Assembly (NCBI RefSeq): GCF_006937785.1 | Contig: NZ_SJEE01000003.1 | Coordinates: 186,001-250,000 of the forward strand | Source of the DNA: Pseudanabaena sp. UWO311 | Lineage (GTDB): Bacteria > Cyanobacteriota > Cyanobacteriia > Pseudanabaenales > Pseudanabaenaceae | Reading direction: 5' to 3' | Length of the DNA: 64,000 nucleotides | Shown: positions 15,923 through 24,662 of the stretch, one piece after another | Numbering within the stretch: position 1 is the stretch's first letter | Layout of the letters: each line of letters begins with the position of its first letter | Position numbers and translations under genes: made by a program | The notes under the pieces: model-generated | Database searches by the model: none | The model's input: only the letters and a program-made list of their open reading frames with translations | Told to the model about the DNA's origin: nothing

Positions 15923-16783
15923 ATGCCTTTTGGACCAGCTTCACGCTTGGGTGTCAGCCTGTTTGATGAAACTCCTCCTATTGAATCGGTACTCGGTCAA
16001 TCTTCAGGAGAAGCCGAAACGATCATTCTTGCCGTCTATCGTCAAGTACTAGGCAATGCCTATGTAATGGAGAGCGAAAGACTCGCCGTTCCTGAATCCC
16101 AATTCAAGCGCGGTGAATTGAGCGTGCGTGAATTTGTTAGAGCAGTTGCCAAATCTGATCTATACATGACACGTTTCTTCTCAAGCTGCCCTCGCTATCG
16201 TGCGATCGAACTTAACTTCCGCCATCTCCTAGGTCGCCCACCAGTAGATCTTGAAGAAATGCGTGGACATAGTACAACTCTTGATACCAAAGGGTTTGCT
16301 GCTGACATCGACACCTATATCGATAGCGATGAGTACCAAAGTACCTTTGGTGAAAACTTCGTTCCTTATATCCGTGGCTATAAGACCGAAGCTTGTCAGA
16401 CCATGGTGCAGTTTACGCATACTTTTGAATTGGTGCGCGGCGCATCTAGCAGTAGCCTCAAGGGCGATCTGTCAGGAATTACGCCTAAGCTTAATTCGTT
16501 AGTAATCAACCCCACTGCTACCGCAGTCATTTCGCCTTTTGGTAATGGCGCAACCTTCCGTAATCCTGCTGATGCACCTTTAACCCGTCGTGGTTCATTT
16601 GGTACTCCTACCAGCAAGGTTTACCGTATTGAAGTCACTGGCTACCGTGCTAAGAGCGTCAATAGCATTTCCAAGTTCCGTCGTAGCAACAAAGTTTATT
16701 TGGTGGCTTTCGACCAACTTTCTCAAGAATACCAACGCATCCACCAACAAGGCGGCGTAATTTCCAGCATCACTGCTGTGTAA
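15923..16783 (+). CDS. cpeC: Phycoerythrin-associated rod linker (CpeC type)
   Basis: 286 residues. Residues 30-165 form the phycobilisome linker domain (VYRQVLGNAYVMESERL, FVRAVAKSDLY, ELNFRHLLGRPP, YIDSDEYQSTFGE). Residues 230-284 form a CpcD-like capping domain (YRIEVTGY...YQRIHQQGGVISSI). Such two-domain proteins sit in the cavity of a hexamer and join hexamers within a rod. It is longer than the next two linkers and precedes them, matching cpeC in the cpeCDESTR operon of F. diplosiphon. AGGAG lies upstream of the ATG. A 13-bp hairpin follows the gene. The assignment to phycoerythrin rather than another rod protein rests on the downstream cpeS, cpeT and cpeR. Confidence 0.88.
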   Translation: MPFGPASRLGVSLFDETPPIESVLGQSSGEAETIILAVYRQVLGNAYVMESERLAVPESQFKRGELSVREFVRAVAKSDLYMTRFFSSCPRYRAIELNFRHLLGRPPVDLEEMRGHSTTLDTKGFAADIDTYIDSDEYQSTFGENFVPYIRGYKTEACQTMVQFTHTFELVRGASSSSLKGDLSGITPKLNSLVINPTATAVISPFGNGATFRNPADAPLTRRGSFGTPTSKVYRIEVTGYRAKSVNSISKFRRSNKVYLVAFDQLSQEYQRIHQQGGVISSITAV

Positions 16784-16792
16784 TTGTTCTTC

Positions 16793-16827
16793 ATTGAATA
16801 GTTAATGTAACGCGTTAACTATTCAAT
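16793..16827. terminator. 13-bp hairpin between cpeC and cpeD
   Basis: ATTGAATAGTTAA (16793-16805) / TTAACTATTCAAT (16815-16827), perfect. A second small dyad GGATTAG...CTAATCC lies at 16858-16886. Located inside the operon, these may set linker stoichiometry by attenuation or mRNA processing. Confidence 0.55.
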
Positions 16828-16921
16828 ATTTGATTAAAAACTTTTTTTCGGAATTCAGGATTAGTGAAGCTCAGCATCGCTAATCCTAGGTTCTAGTATC
16901 AATTTATTTAAAAGGAGATTT

Positions 16922-17671
16922 ATGGCAACTTTAACAGCTATCGAATTGTGGACAAATAGCAGCGCTGAAGATGTCCAAACTGTTATTCGTTCAGTTTATA
17001 AACAAGTTTTGGGCAATCCGCATGTTATGGAAAGTGAGCGCTTGACCTCAGCAGAGTCTAAGCTCGCCGATCGCTCGATCACCGTGCGTGAATTTGTACG
17101 CGCAGTTGCAAAATCTGATTTTTATCGCGATCGCTACTTCACCGCTTGTGCTCCATATAGATTTGTGGAACTCAACTTTATTCATATTTTGGGTCGCGCT
17201 CCTCAAGATCAGAACGAAGTTTCGGTACATATCGTTCGTACCGTAGCTGAAGGCTATGACGCAGAAATCGACTCCTATGTCGATAGCGATGAGTATCAAG
17301 CAGCCTTTGGTGAAAACGTTGTACCTTACAATCGCGGCACAAACAGCGCTAGTAATGCCAAGCAAATTGGCTATAACCGTATGTTTGCCCTCGATCGCGG
17401 TGCAGCCCAAATTGACAGCTCTGTCAAAGCCTCACAGCTTGTATATGCAGTCGCTACCAATAGCACCAGTGTCATTAAGCCTTCGACCTCAACCGTCATC
17501 GGTTCTGGCACTGAGAAGCGCTTCAAAATCTTGGTATCTGGTTCAAAATTTGATACTCGCCGTCGTGTCAGCACCACCGAGTACATCGTTTCGGCAAGCA
17601 AGATGACTCCCCAAATCCAACGGATTAATCGCACTTCTGGCAAGATCGTTAGTATTACCGAAGTTGCTTAA
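16922..17671 (+). CDS. cpeD: Phycoerythrin-associated rod linker (CpeD type)
   Basis: 249 residues. Linker domain at about 15-150 (VYKQVLGNPHVMESERL, FVRAVAKSDFYRDRYF, ELNFIHILGRAPQDQ, YVDSDEYQAAFGENVVPYNRG) and CpcD-like domain at 197-249 (KRFKILVSGSKF...KIVSITEVA). AGGAG is placed six bases before the ATG, a strong ribosome site. It belongs to the rod interior, joining phycoerythrin hexamers. The length equals that usual for CpeD. Strongly similar to the following gene, indicating tandem duplication of linker genes. Confidence 0.88.
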   Translation: MATLTAIELWTNSSAEDVQTVIRSVYKQVLGNPHVMESERLTSAESKLADRSITVREFVRAVAKSDFYRDRYFTACAPYRFVELNFIHILGRAPQDQNEVSVHIVRTVAEGYDAEIDSYVDSDEYQAAFGENVVPYNRGTNSASNAKQIGYNRMFALDRGAAQIDSSVKASQLVYAVATNSTSVIKPSTSTVIGSGTEKRFKILVSGSKFDTRRRVSTTEYIVSASKMTPQIQRINRTSGKIVSITEVA

Positions 17672-17683
17672 TTGCGACCTAAT

Positions 17684-17759
17684 TGTAAAGAGTTGCACTT
17701 TACTAATAAGCAAAGCACAACTCTTTACATCACATTATTTTGCACATAAAAATAATGTG
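17684..17759. terminator. Two consecutive hairpins between cpeD and cpeE
   Basis: TGTAAAGAGTTG (17684-17695) / CAACTCTTTACA (17718-17729) is followed at once by CACATTATTTT (17731-17741) / AAAATAATGTG (17749-17759). Within the 134-bp intercistronic gap. Confidence 0.55.
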
Positions 17760-17805
17760 CAAAATAACAAAAACCTATATAAACCTAATTTAAAAAATTA
17801 AAACT

Positions 17806-18564
17806 ATGTCACTTTGGATCGAATCAGAAACTATTGAATTGCGTCCTAACGCATCAGAAGATGATCTACAGTCTGTAATCCGTGCAGCATATCGCCAAGT
17901 ATTGGGCAATGCTCATGTGATGGAAAGCCAACGCCTAACTTCTGCCGAGTCTCAACTTCGCAACGGTGACATCTCTGTTGCTGGTTTTGTTAGAGCGATT
18001 GCCCAGTCTGAGCTATATCAATCTCTATTTTTCGAGAATTCTTCTCCCTATCGTTTTGTTGAGCTTAACTTTAAGCATTTGCTAGGTCGCGCACCTCAAG
18101 ATCAAGCTGAAATTGCTGCTCATGTGTTGACCTACAACACTCAAGGCTATGAAGCTGAAATCAATTCATACATCGATAGCGATGAGTATGTCAGCAGCTT
18201 TGGTGAAAATGTTGTACCTTCTGCTCGTGGCAATCGCACACAAGCTGGCAGCAAGAACGTTAACTTCAATCGCACCTTTGCTTTGATGCGTGGTTACGCT
18301 GCAAACGACACTGGCAAGTCCGCTAAACTGATTAGTGATCTCGCTGGCAACTTGTCTACCAAGATCGTTGCTCCTGCAAGTGGTTCTGGCTCTGCTAGCA
18401 GCCGTGGCAAGCGCTTCCGTATTTCCATCACCAAAGCTAACTTTGGTAGTCGCGTAACTCGCAGCGCAACAACCTTTGAGGTTAACTACAGTCAACTGTC
18501 TCAGAAGATCCAGAACATCCAAAAGACTGGCGGTAAAATCCTCAGCGTTACTGAAGTAGCTTAA
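17806..18564 (+). CDS. cpeE: Phycoerythrin-associated rod linker (CpeE type)
   Basis: 252 residues. Linker domain at about 15-155 (AYRQVLGNAHVMESQRL, FVRAIAQSELYQSLFF, ELNFKHLLGRAPQDQ, YIDSDEYVSSFGENVVPSARG), Ser/Gly-rich hinge near 190, CpcD-like domain 200-252 (KRFRISITKANF...KILSVTEVA). Third linker in the order expected for cpeC-cpeD-cpeE. No strong ribosome site is seen before the ATG (AT-rich leader), unlike cpeD. Two hairpins follow it, then the extra CpcD-domain gene. Confidence 0.87.
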   Translation: MSLWIESETIELRPNASEDDLQSVIRAAYRQVLGNAHVMESQRLTSAESQLRNGDISVAGFVRAIAQSELYQSLFFENSSPYRFVELNFKHLLGRAPQDQAEIAAHVLTYNTQGYEAEINSYIDSDEYVSSFGENVVPSARGNRTQAGSKNVNFNRTFALMRGYAANDTGKSAKLISDLAGNLSTKIVAPASGSGSASSRGKRFRISITKANFGSRVTRSATTFEVNYSQLSQKIQNIQKTGGKILSVTEVA

Positions 18565-18572
18565 GTTCAACA

Positions 18573-18609
18573 CTTAGCGCGTATGAATAGTTTCTACTAA
18601 CGCGCTAAG
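18573..18609. terminator. Hairpin after cpeE
   Basis: CTTAGCGCG (18573-18581) / CGCGCTAAG (18601-18609), nine base pairs with a 19-base loop. Starts 9 bp after the cpeE stop. Confidence 0.5.
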
Positions 18610-18646
18610 CAATTTTGCTAGGTTGTTTGGTAAGAAGTTGGCAAAG

Positions 18647-18685
18647 TATTTAAAGAAAGATTGTTAAGTAATCTTTCTTTAAATA
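18647..18685. terminator. 16-bp hairpin between cpeE and the CpcD-domain gene
   Basis: TATTTAAAGAAAGATT (18647-18662) / AATCTTTCTTTAAATA (18670-18685), perfect arms, seven-base loop. Possible partial terminator that lowers expression of the downstream lyase genes relative to the linkers. Confidence 0.55.
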
Positions 18686-18802
18686 TTGTTGGTTTAAAGG
18701 ACTTGTTCATAGAGACATCTTTACGGAATACTTGTATAGATTATTTAGATAAAATTTTTTGATGAGCGATCGCACTTTTATGATCGCTAGGATGAGTTTG
18801 AT

Positions 18803-19672
18803 ATGAAAGATTTAGATATTAATACTGCCAGCACAAATTTTGGTGCTTACAACAGTCGCCAATTCTTGATTGAGTTTACAGGCGGAAATTTTACAGAGAG
18901 ACTCCAAGGTTCTGCAACACATAAAGTTATTGTTCCCTATGGTTCACTTTCTAAAAAACTGAAAACAATCCAGAGACTTGGTAGCAAGGTTGTTAATGTA
19001 TCTATTCATCCTCAGTGCGAAGTATTAAAGGTCAATCTTGAAAATGCTTCTACTGAGCAAATCAATGAACCCATTCTTGAAATTCATCATGAGCTTTTAC
19101 CAAAAGAATCTGTTGAACAACCTATTGCTGAAACTTTAAAAAGTGAAGCTACGGAGGTTGATGAAATAACGGCAGGAGCCTTTCCCGAAGTCATTCTTCA
19201 GCCCGTCGTTGAGATTTCTCACAAAGAAGTTTCTGAAACTAATTCAGAAAATGTCTCAGCAGCACCCCAAGTAGTTATACCCAAAAAGGAAAAAGCCGTC
19301 TCTGAATCAACGCCTAGTTCCAAAAAGATAAAAGCATCTACTAAAGCCAGTCAAGGAATTAGTAAACAAAAAAGCAACTCTCAAGTTCAAGAACCGATCG
19401 CGATCGCTGAGACAGTTACAGCATCAGAGCAAGTTTTAGAGCCTGAGCCTGAAATTTTTGTTGAGACAATTAGTACGATTATTTCTGAGGCAAATGTCCA
19501 GCCAACACCTGAAGAAGTTTTGCCAACTCTTGCCAAAAACGAAGCTCAAGAACCAATCACATCATCGGTAAAGGCAAAAGCTCCCAGAAATCTGAGTAAA
19601 TCAGGTCATGGGTTTAACAAATCTAAAAGCGATGCCAAATCACCAAGATCGCCAAAGCAGCCAAAAAGTTAA
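18803..19672 (+). CDS. CpcD-domain protein with long low-complexity tail, in the cpe operon
   Basis: 289 residues. Residues 15-70 form a CpcD-like domain: SRQFLIEFTGG, then VIVPYGSLSKKLKTIQRLGS and VVNVSIHP, the same pattern as the C-termini of the three linkers upstream. There is no pfam00427-type linker domain. The remaining ~220 residues are rich in Glu, Pro, Val, Ser, Thr and Ala in the first part and Lys/Ser/Pro in the last 30, with no predicted fold and a basic end. The stop overlaps the cpeS start (TAATG), so translation is coupled. CpcD-type small linkers cap rod ends; the tail is unlike those known to me from the standard cpeCDESTR operon and may tether or bind something at the rod tip. 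Confidence 0.8.
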   Translation: MKDLDINTASTNFGAYNSRQFLIEFTGGNFTERLQGSATHKVIVPYGSLSKKLKTIQRLGSKVVNVSIHPQCEVLKVNLENASTEQINEPILEIHHELLPKESVEQPIAETLKSEATEVDEITAGAFPEVILQPVVEISHKEVSETNSENVSAAPQVVIPKKEKAVSESTPSSKKIKASTKASQGISKQKSNSQVQEPIAIAETVTASEQVLEPEPEIFVETISTIISEANVQPTPEEVLPTLAKNEAQEPITSSVKAKAPRNLSKSGHGFNKSKSDAKSPRSPKQPKS

Positions 19673-20205
19673 TGGATATTAAGGAATTTGTAGAAAGTTC
19701 GATTGGACATTGGCGATCGCAACGCAGTGCTCATCATTTAGCCTTTGGACACTTTGAATCTGTTCAATCTGAGATTGATATAATTTCACTCTCAATTGAT
19801 GCGCCAGAAGTGCTCGAGCTTTGCAAAGCTAATGATATCGATCCTAAGACAGCAGTATCACCTTTTCGGATGTCTTGGGAAGGGCAATCTGACTGGGAAG
19901 ATAGCGAAGCTATCAAAGGTAATTGCGTTTTGATCCCGATTCCCGATCGCGATCGCCCTAATTGTGGGAAGCTCATTCGCGAACTTGGATATGCAGAAGA
20001 AATGCCTGCCATTGGTGAATATAGCTTTACTGATGATGGCACATTTGTATTGGTCACCTCCTATGACCGAGCTTCAGCTGAGGAGAAAATCTGGTTTGTT
20101 AACCCAAATCTGCGTTGTCGAGTCTCATTGATTAAAACTGATACAGGAACTGGTGTTATTACTGCTTCCTTCTCTTCAGAAATTCGCCAAATATCTAAGA
20201 GTTGA
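19672..20205 (+). CDS. cpeS: CpcS/CpeS-type phycobiliprotein lyase
   Basis: 177 residues, the family length. CpeS/CpcS lyases attach phycoerythrobilin or phycocyanobilin to a specific Cys (equivalent to Cys82 of the beta subunit) of phycobiliproteins, in the cytoplasm. Family features visible: GHWRSQRSAHHLAFG at 12-26, a strand with FRMSWEG near 63, KLIRELGYAE near 103, EEKIWFVNPNLRCRVS near 140. These are parts of a lipocalin-like barrel. Translation starts inside the stop codon of the preceding gene. A MITE-like element separates it from cpeT. Confidence 0.92.
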   Translation: MDIKEFVESSIGHWRSQRSAHHLAFGHFESVQSEIDIISLSIDAPEVLELCKANDIDPKTAVSPFRMSWEGQSDWEDSEAIKGNCVLIPIPDRDRPNCGKLIRELGYAEEMPAIGEYSFTDDGTFVLVTSYDRASAEEKIWFVNPNLRCRVSLIKTDTGTGVITASFSSEIRQISKS

Positions 20206-20215
20206 CCCGTTCACG

Positions 20216-20350
20216 AATCCCTAAGAGATCCCCCCCAGCCCCCCTTTTTCAAGGGGGGAGAATTAAAATTTCTTCTTCCCCCTTTTTAAGGGGGATTGAG
20301 GGGATCTCTTAGGGATTTTAGCCGCAGAAAGTAATTCTTAAATGGTTTCT
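20216..20350. repeat. MITE-like element, family C copy 2, between cpeS and cpeT
   Basis: AATCCCTAAGAGATCCCC (20216-20233) is the exact inverse of GGGGATCTCTTAGGGATT (20300-20317). Internal C-rich/G-rich blocks match copy 1 at 7629-7770, and the right end AATTCTTAAATGGTTTCT (20333-20350) matches its right end with one change. The cpeT start lies 8 bp beyond it. Confidence 0.8.
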
Positions 20351-20357
20351 AAATCTG

Positions 20358-20972
20358 ATGGATAAATCTGAAGTGATCTCAAATGACTTGTTTACTCTCG
20401 CACAGTGGATGGCAGGAGATTTTAGCAATTATCAGCAAGCGTCGGCTAGCCCTAAGGATTATGCGCATATTCATGTATTTTTTCGTCCTTTGCCCTTTGA
20501 GTTTTTCTCAGGGATCGGTATGTATTCCGAGCAGGTTTATGACTATGACCTTTGGACTCCATATCGGCAAGGTGTGCATCGCCTAGTCGAGCGCGATGAT
20601 CATATCTATATCGAAAACTTCAGCCTCAAAAATGCCATGTTTTATGCAGGCTCAGGGCGCAATTTAGATATTCTCAAAACTATCTCAACTGATGTAATTG
20701 AGCGACGCTATAACTGCTCAATGGTATTTAAACGAGATGGCGATCGCTTTATCGGCGGAGTTGAGGGGAATAGCTGTTTCATTGAAAAAAATGGCTGTCA
20801 AACCTATCTCGATAGCTATGTTGAAGTTACAGAAACAACTTGGTTAAGTCTTGACAAAGGCTTAGATATTAATACCCACAAGCAAGTTTGGGGTTCTACT
20901 ACTGGTCCATTAAGATTTGAAAAAAGGGAGAGCTTTGCCAATGAAGTCCCAACTATCTTACAAACTTCCTGA
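20358..20972 (+). CDS. cpeT: CpcT/CpeT-type phycobiliprotein lyase or chromophore chaperone
   Basis: 204 residues. The family is a calyx-shaped barrel that binds bilin; CpcT attaches it to Cys153 of beta-phycocyanin, CpeT serves phycoerythrin. Recognisable elements are LAQWMAGDFSNYQQA near 12, HIHVFFRPLPFEFF near 39, YSEQVYDYDLWTPYRQGVHR near 56, NCSMVFKRDGDRFIGGVEGN near 117, and WGSTTGPLRFEKR near the end. Order after cpeS matches cpeCDESTR. The 3' end overlaps cpeR by 32 bp. The MITE-like element just upstream could alter its expression. Confidence 0.92.
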   Translation: MDKSEVISNDLFTLAQWMAGDFSNYQQASASPKDYAHIHVFFRPLPFEFFSGIGMYSEQVYDYDLWTPYRQGVHRLVERDDHIYIENFSLKNAMFYAGSGRNLDILKTISTDVIERRYNCSMVFKRDGDRFIGGVEGNSCFIEKNGCQTYLDSYVEVTETTWLSLDKGLDINTHKQVWGSTTGPLRFEKRESFANEVPTILQTS

Positions 20973-21306
20973 AATCCTATTAGAGTCGAATGAAGCCAAA
21001 ATGCTGCCACCAGAAGCACAAAAGAAAATGCAATGCTGGATTCGCAGCCGACATTTAATTTGTTCGGGAAATTTCTTTGTATTTGAAAGCGTTGACTACA
21101 GTGCCGTTGAGCGGTTTGGAGAGTCTGTTGCTGCTCTGGGTGGGACTGTAATATCCGTCGATCCAGTCGGTAAGATTTGGATGGGCGATCACCGTCAAGT
21201 ACTACTCTATCGTTCCAAAGCTAGTTTGCATACTCCTCATCACCAACTAAAGCAATATTGGATCAAATATGGCAATTTTCGGACTAGATTTGACGATCAA
21301 GCCTAA
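20941..21306 (+). CDS. cpeR: CpeR-type activator of phycoerythrin genes
   Basis: 121 residues from the ATG at 20941, overlapping cpeT by 32 bp; an upstream in-frame start at 20917 is possible but the operon overlap and sequence favour MKSQLSYKLP. In F. diplosiphon CpeR, last gene of cpeCDESTR, is required to express cpeBA in green light. The family pattern is visible: QKKMQCWIRSRHLICSGNFF, SVDYSAVERFGE, SVDPVGKIWMG. It has a PP2C-phosphatase-like resemblance in some descriptions but no metal-binding motif is evident. cpeBA itself is not in this window. A family A repeat cluster follows the stop. Confidence 0.88.
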   Translation: MKSQLSYKLPEILLESNEAKMLPPEAQKKMQCWIRSRHLICSGNFFVFESVDYSAVERFGESVAALGGTVISVDPVGKIWMGDHRQVLLYRSKASLHTPHHQLKQYWIKYGNFRTRFDDQA

Positions 21307-21310
21307 AACG

Positions 21311-21510
21311 CTAGCCCTGCACTCAAGTGCGGGCTAAGAGCTAAAACCCGTTGAAACGGGTTAAATTCCTTCAGTCGGTTTCAAACACTCATATCTTCAC
21401 TCCAGTCTCTTGCAGGTCAAAGTTGAAACGGGTTAAATTTCTTCAGTCGGTTTCAACCGACTGAAGAAATTTAGCCCGCACTTGAGTGCAGGGCTTGAGT
21501 GCAGGGCTAA
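21311..21510. repeat. Family A repeat cluster with a perfect 19-bp hairpin
   Basis: Several copies of the family A palindromes arranged head to head: CTAGCCCTGCACTCAAGTGC (21311-) and inverse copies at 21473-21510, where CTTGAGTGCAGGGCT occurs twice in tandem. In the centre TAAATTTCTTCAGTCGGTT (21434-21452) pairs with AACCGACTGAAGAAATTTA (21455-21473). It fills the gap between convergent cpeR and gcvP and may end both transcripts. Confidence 0.7.
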
Positions 21511-21529
21511 AAGCTTCTTAAACAAGTTC

Positions 21530-24517
21530 CTATTCGTAAGCTTCTATCGGTAAACAAGAACAGACAAAATTGCGATCGCCAAAAGCATTGTCAATGCGTC
21601 CAACACTTGTCCAGAACTTATGATCCTTGAGCCAAGGTGCAGGGTAAGCAGCTTGATTGCGTGTATAGGGATGGTTCCACAAATCTGCAAGAAGCGTCTC
21701 AGCAGTGTGAGGAGCATTTTTTAGCGGATTATCGAGTTTATCCATATCTCCAGAAGCGATCTCATTGACTTCTTCCTTGATGGAAATCATCGCATCACAG
21801 AAGCGATCAAGTTCCGCTTTCGATTCGCTTTCCGTTGGCTCGATCATCATTGTTCCTGCAACTGGCCAAGACATCGTTGGTGCGTGAAACCCGTAATCCA
21901 TGAGACGCTTAGCGACATCATCGACCTCAATCCCTGCGATCGCTTTGCAGTCATGTAGATCAATAATACATTCATGAGCAACCAAGCCATTTTTGCCCGT
22001 GTAGAGAATTGGATAGTGTGGTGCAAGCCGTTGAGCCATATAGTTAGCATTCAAGATCGCGACTTCAGTAGCAAGTTTTAATCCCTTGGCTCCCATCAGC
22101 GCAATGTATACCCATGAAATTGTGAGAATACTAGCACTACCCCAAGGAGCAGCTGAAATTGTGGTTTGCTCAGTCTCTCCATTGAAAGGATGTTTTGGTA
22201 GAAATGGAACTAGTTGGGGAGCAACACAAATTGGTCCCATTCCAGGGCCACCACCACCATGAGGGATACAGAAAGTCTTGTGCAAGTTGAGATGGCAAAC
22301 ATCTGCACCGATATCTCCTGGGCGACAGATACCAACTTGGGCATTCATGTTTGCTCCATCCATATACACCTGTCCACCGTAATAGTGAATAAGATCGCAA
22401 ATATCCTTAATTGCTTCTTCAAACACCCCATGAGTAGAAGGATAGGTGACCATCAGCGCGGCAAGTTCATGCTGATACTTTTCGGCTTTAGACTTTAAAT
22501 CATCAATATCAATATTCCCTTCATTATCACAGTTCACGGTGACGACTTTCATCCCAGCCATGACTGCACTAGCAGGATTTGTGCCATGTGCCGAAGTTGG
22601 TATTAGGCAAATATGACGATTAGTTTGACCTCGATGTTGGTGATATTCGCGAATTGTAAGCAGCCCTGCATATTCACCTTGTGAGCCTGCGTTAGGCTGG
22701 AGCGATACCCCTGCAAAGCCCGTGATTTCTGCTAGCCAATTTTCTAACTGTGCAAATAGAATCTGATAGCCTTGAGTTTGTTCTAAAGGAGCGAACGGAT
22801 GAATATTGCCAAACTCTGCCCAAGTAACTGGCAGCATTTCTGAAGTTGCGTTCAACTTCATCGTGCAGGAACCCAGAGGAATCATGGATGTAGTCAGCGA
22901 TAAATCTTTCGATTGGAGACGATAAATATAGCGCAGTAGTTCTGATTCGGAGTGGTAGGAATTAAATACGGGATGGGTGAGATAGGGTGAATTACGAAGT
23001 AGGGAATTGGGAATTACGAATTGAGAATCAGGAATTCGTAATTCGTAATTCGTAATTTCTAATTTGTCCACAGAAAATATAGCAATTAGATCAAGTAAAT
23101 CTTGCTTAGAGACAGTTTCATCTAAACTAATCGCGATCGCACCATCGGCGAAGTAACGCAAATTAATCTGTTTAGCAGAGGCTCTAGTTCTGATTGCATC
23201 ACTAGAGATTCCTTTTAGCTCAACGCGAATCGTATCGAAAAAGGCTTGATGGGAAACAGTATGACCTAGTTGCTCTAGAGATTGGGCAAGAGTTGCCGCT
23301 AACAGATTGACTCGCTTAGCAATTCGCTGTAGGCTTTCTGCCCCGTGATAAACAGCGTACATACTTGCCATGATCGCTAGCAATACTTGAGCTGTACAAA
23401 TGTTGCTAGTTGCCTTGTCGCGGCGGATATGCTGCTCGCGAGTTTGTAACGCCAAACGTAGAGCAGGAAGACCATGCACATCTTTGGAAACTCCTATCAT
23501 GCGCCCTGGCATTTGACGTTTATAAGCTTCCTTGGTTGCCATGTAAGCGGCATGGGGTCCACCATAGCCAAAGGGAACTCCAAATCTTTGAGCACTGCCG
23601 ATCGCAATATCTGCGCCAAACTCGGCAGGAGCCTTAATCAAGGTTAGGGCGAGTAAATCCGCTGCCACGATCGCTAAGCCACCATGCGTATGAACTTGAG
23701 TAATACATTCGCTGTAGTCATAGATTGCACCATCGCTAGCGGGGTATTGCAACAAAGCCCCAAAATATTGTTTGTCAAATTCAAGCTGATCGTGTTTAGC
23801 AACTACTACTTCAATTCCTAAGGGAATCGCACGAGTTTTAACCACTGCGATCGTCTGCGGATGACAATCAACGGAAACAAAGAATTTATTACCCTTGTTT
23901 TTGGCTAATCCTGCTGCCATAGTCATGGCTTCGGCGGCAGCAGTTCCTTCATCTAACAGCGAAGCATTAGCAATTTCTAAACCTGTCAAATCAATAATCA
24001 TGGTTTGGAAATTAAGCAGAGCTTCCAAACGTCCTTGGGCAATCTCGGCTTGGTAAGGGGTGTACTGTGTGTACCAACCAGGGTTTTCCAAAATATTACG
24101 CTGAATAATTGGCGGCGTAATGCAATTGTAATAACCTGTCCCAATATAGGATCGCCATACTTTATTTTTGGAGGCGATCGCTTTCAGTTCTTGCAAAAGC
24201 TCATATTCTCCTCTTGCTTCCCCTAGATCCAATGGTTGTTTAATTCTGATCGCATCGGGCACAGTCTTAGCTATCATCTCATCGATAGAATCACAACCAA
24301 TTGCCATAAGCATTTGCTGAATTTCCAAAGAGCTTGCGCCAATGTGACGGCTAATAAAACTATCGGTTGGCGCAAAATCGGCATCGCTAAGAGTCTCGCC
24401 AATATAGTCTTGATTTGTTTTCGCTAAAGAAAGATCTGGAACCTTCAATGATGGTGTTTCGGTGGTTTCTGCAATGGTCGAGTCTTGAGTTATCACGGCT
24501 AGAGAAGGTTCCAACAT
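21530..24517 (-). CDS. gcvP: Glycine dehydrogenase (decarboxylating), P-protein
   Basis: 995 residues, slightly longer than usual (about 950-980). The PLP enzyme decarboxylates glycine and passes the aminomethyl group to the H-protein; in cyanobacteria it recovers photorespiratory glycine. The two fused halves are visible: N-terminal half with DSFISRHIG at the start and [16 protein letters not shown]-terminal half with [13 protein letters not shown], and the PLP lysine Lys747 in LNLHKTF just before a glycine run. Residues ~485-509 ([17 protein letters not shown] and flanks) are encoded by a GAATTACGAATT-type repeat, interpreted as an in-frame repeat insertion at the hinge between the halves. 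The N-terminal ~30 residues ahead of the core are also extra. Confidence 0.96.
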   Translation of the reverse strand: MLEPSLAVITQDSTIAETTETPSLKVPDLSLAKTNQDYIGETLSDADFAPTDSFISRHIGASSLEIQQMLMAIGCDSIDEMIAKTVPDAIRIKQPLDLGEARGEYELLQELKAIASKNKVWRSYIGTGYYNCITPPIIQRNILENPGWYTQYTPYQAEIAQGRLEALLNFQTMIIDLTGLEIANASLLDEGTAAAEAMTMAAGLAKNKGNKFFVSVDCHPQTIAVVKTRAIPLGIEVVVAKHDQLEFDKQYFGALLQYPASDGAIYDYSECITQVHTHGGLAIVAADLLALTLIKAPAEFGADIAIGSAQRFGVPFGYGGPHAAYMATKEAYKRQMPGRMIGVSKDVHGLPALRLALQTREQHIRRDKATSNICTAQVLLAIMASMYAVYHGAESLQRIAKRVNLLAATLAQSLEQLGHTVSHQAFFDTIRVELKGISSDAIRTRASAKQINLRYFADGAIAISLDETVSKQDLLDLIAIFSVDKLEITNYELRIPDSQFVIPNSLLRNSPYLTHPVFNSYHSESELLRYIYRLQSKDLSLTTSMIPLGSCTMKLNATSEMLPVTWAEFGNIHPFAPLEQTQGYQILFAQLENWLAEITGFAGVSLQPNAGSQGEYAGLLTIREYHQHRGQTNRHICLIPTSAHGTNPASAVMAGMKVVTVNCDNEGNIDIDDLKSKAEKYQHELAALMVTYPSTHGVFEEAIKDICDLIHYYGGQVYMDGANMNAQVGICRPGDIGADVCHLNLHKTFCIPHGGGGPGMGPICVAPQLVPFLPKHPFNGETEQTTISAAPWGSASILTISWVYIALMGAKGLKLATEVAILNANYMAQRLAPHYPILYTGKNGLVAHECIIDLHDCKAIAGIEVDDVAKRLMDYGFHAPTMSWPVAGTMMIEPTESESKAELDRFCDAMISIKEEVNEIASGDMDKLDNPLKNAPHTAETLLADLWNHPYTRNQAAYPAPWLKDHKFWTSVGRIDNAFGDRNFVCSCLPIEAYE
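22989..23066. repeat. In-frame GAATTACGAATT repeat inserted in gcvP
   Basis: The tract holds repeated (G)GAATTACGAA and TTCGTAATTCGTAATTCGTAA units and a dyad GAATTACGAATT (23011-23022) / AATTCGTAATTC (23033-23044). It codes for about 25 residues with no stop. Confidence 0.75.
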
Positions 24518-24662
24518 AGGGGTTATTGGTTATTGTGTAGAGTTAAGCCCTATGCTATTACAAATTCATTACAGAGTGTTAAGCATAACCAAGATTAGTT
24601 ATATCCATGCCCCAAAAGAGTATAGCTATAATCTAAATAATTAGGCTCACCAAGAGGCAGTT

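Noticed and set aside
21311-21510. Possible CRISPR-like array in the repeat cluster after cpeR
   Set aside because: Units differ in length and orientation, spacers are not uniform, and no cas gene is present; it is the dispersed family A palindrome.
24518-24662. Glycine riboswitch upstream of gcvP
   Set aside because: The 145-bp gap shows no conserved glycine-aptamer pattern; only AT-rich promoter-like sequence is present.
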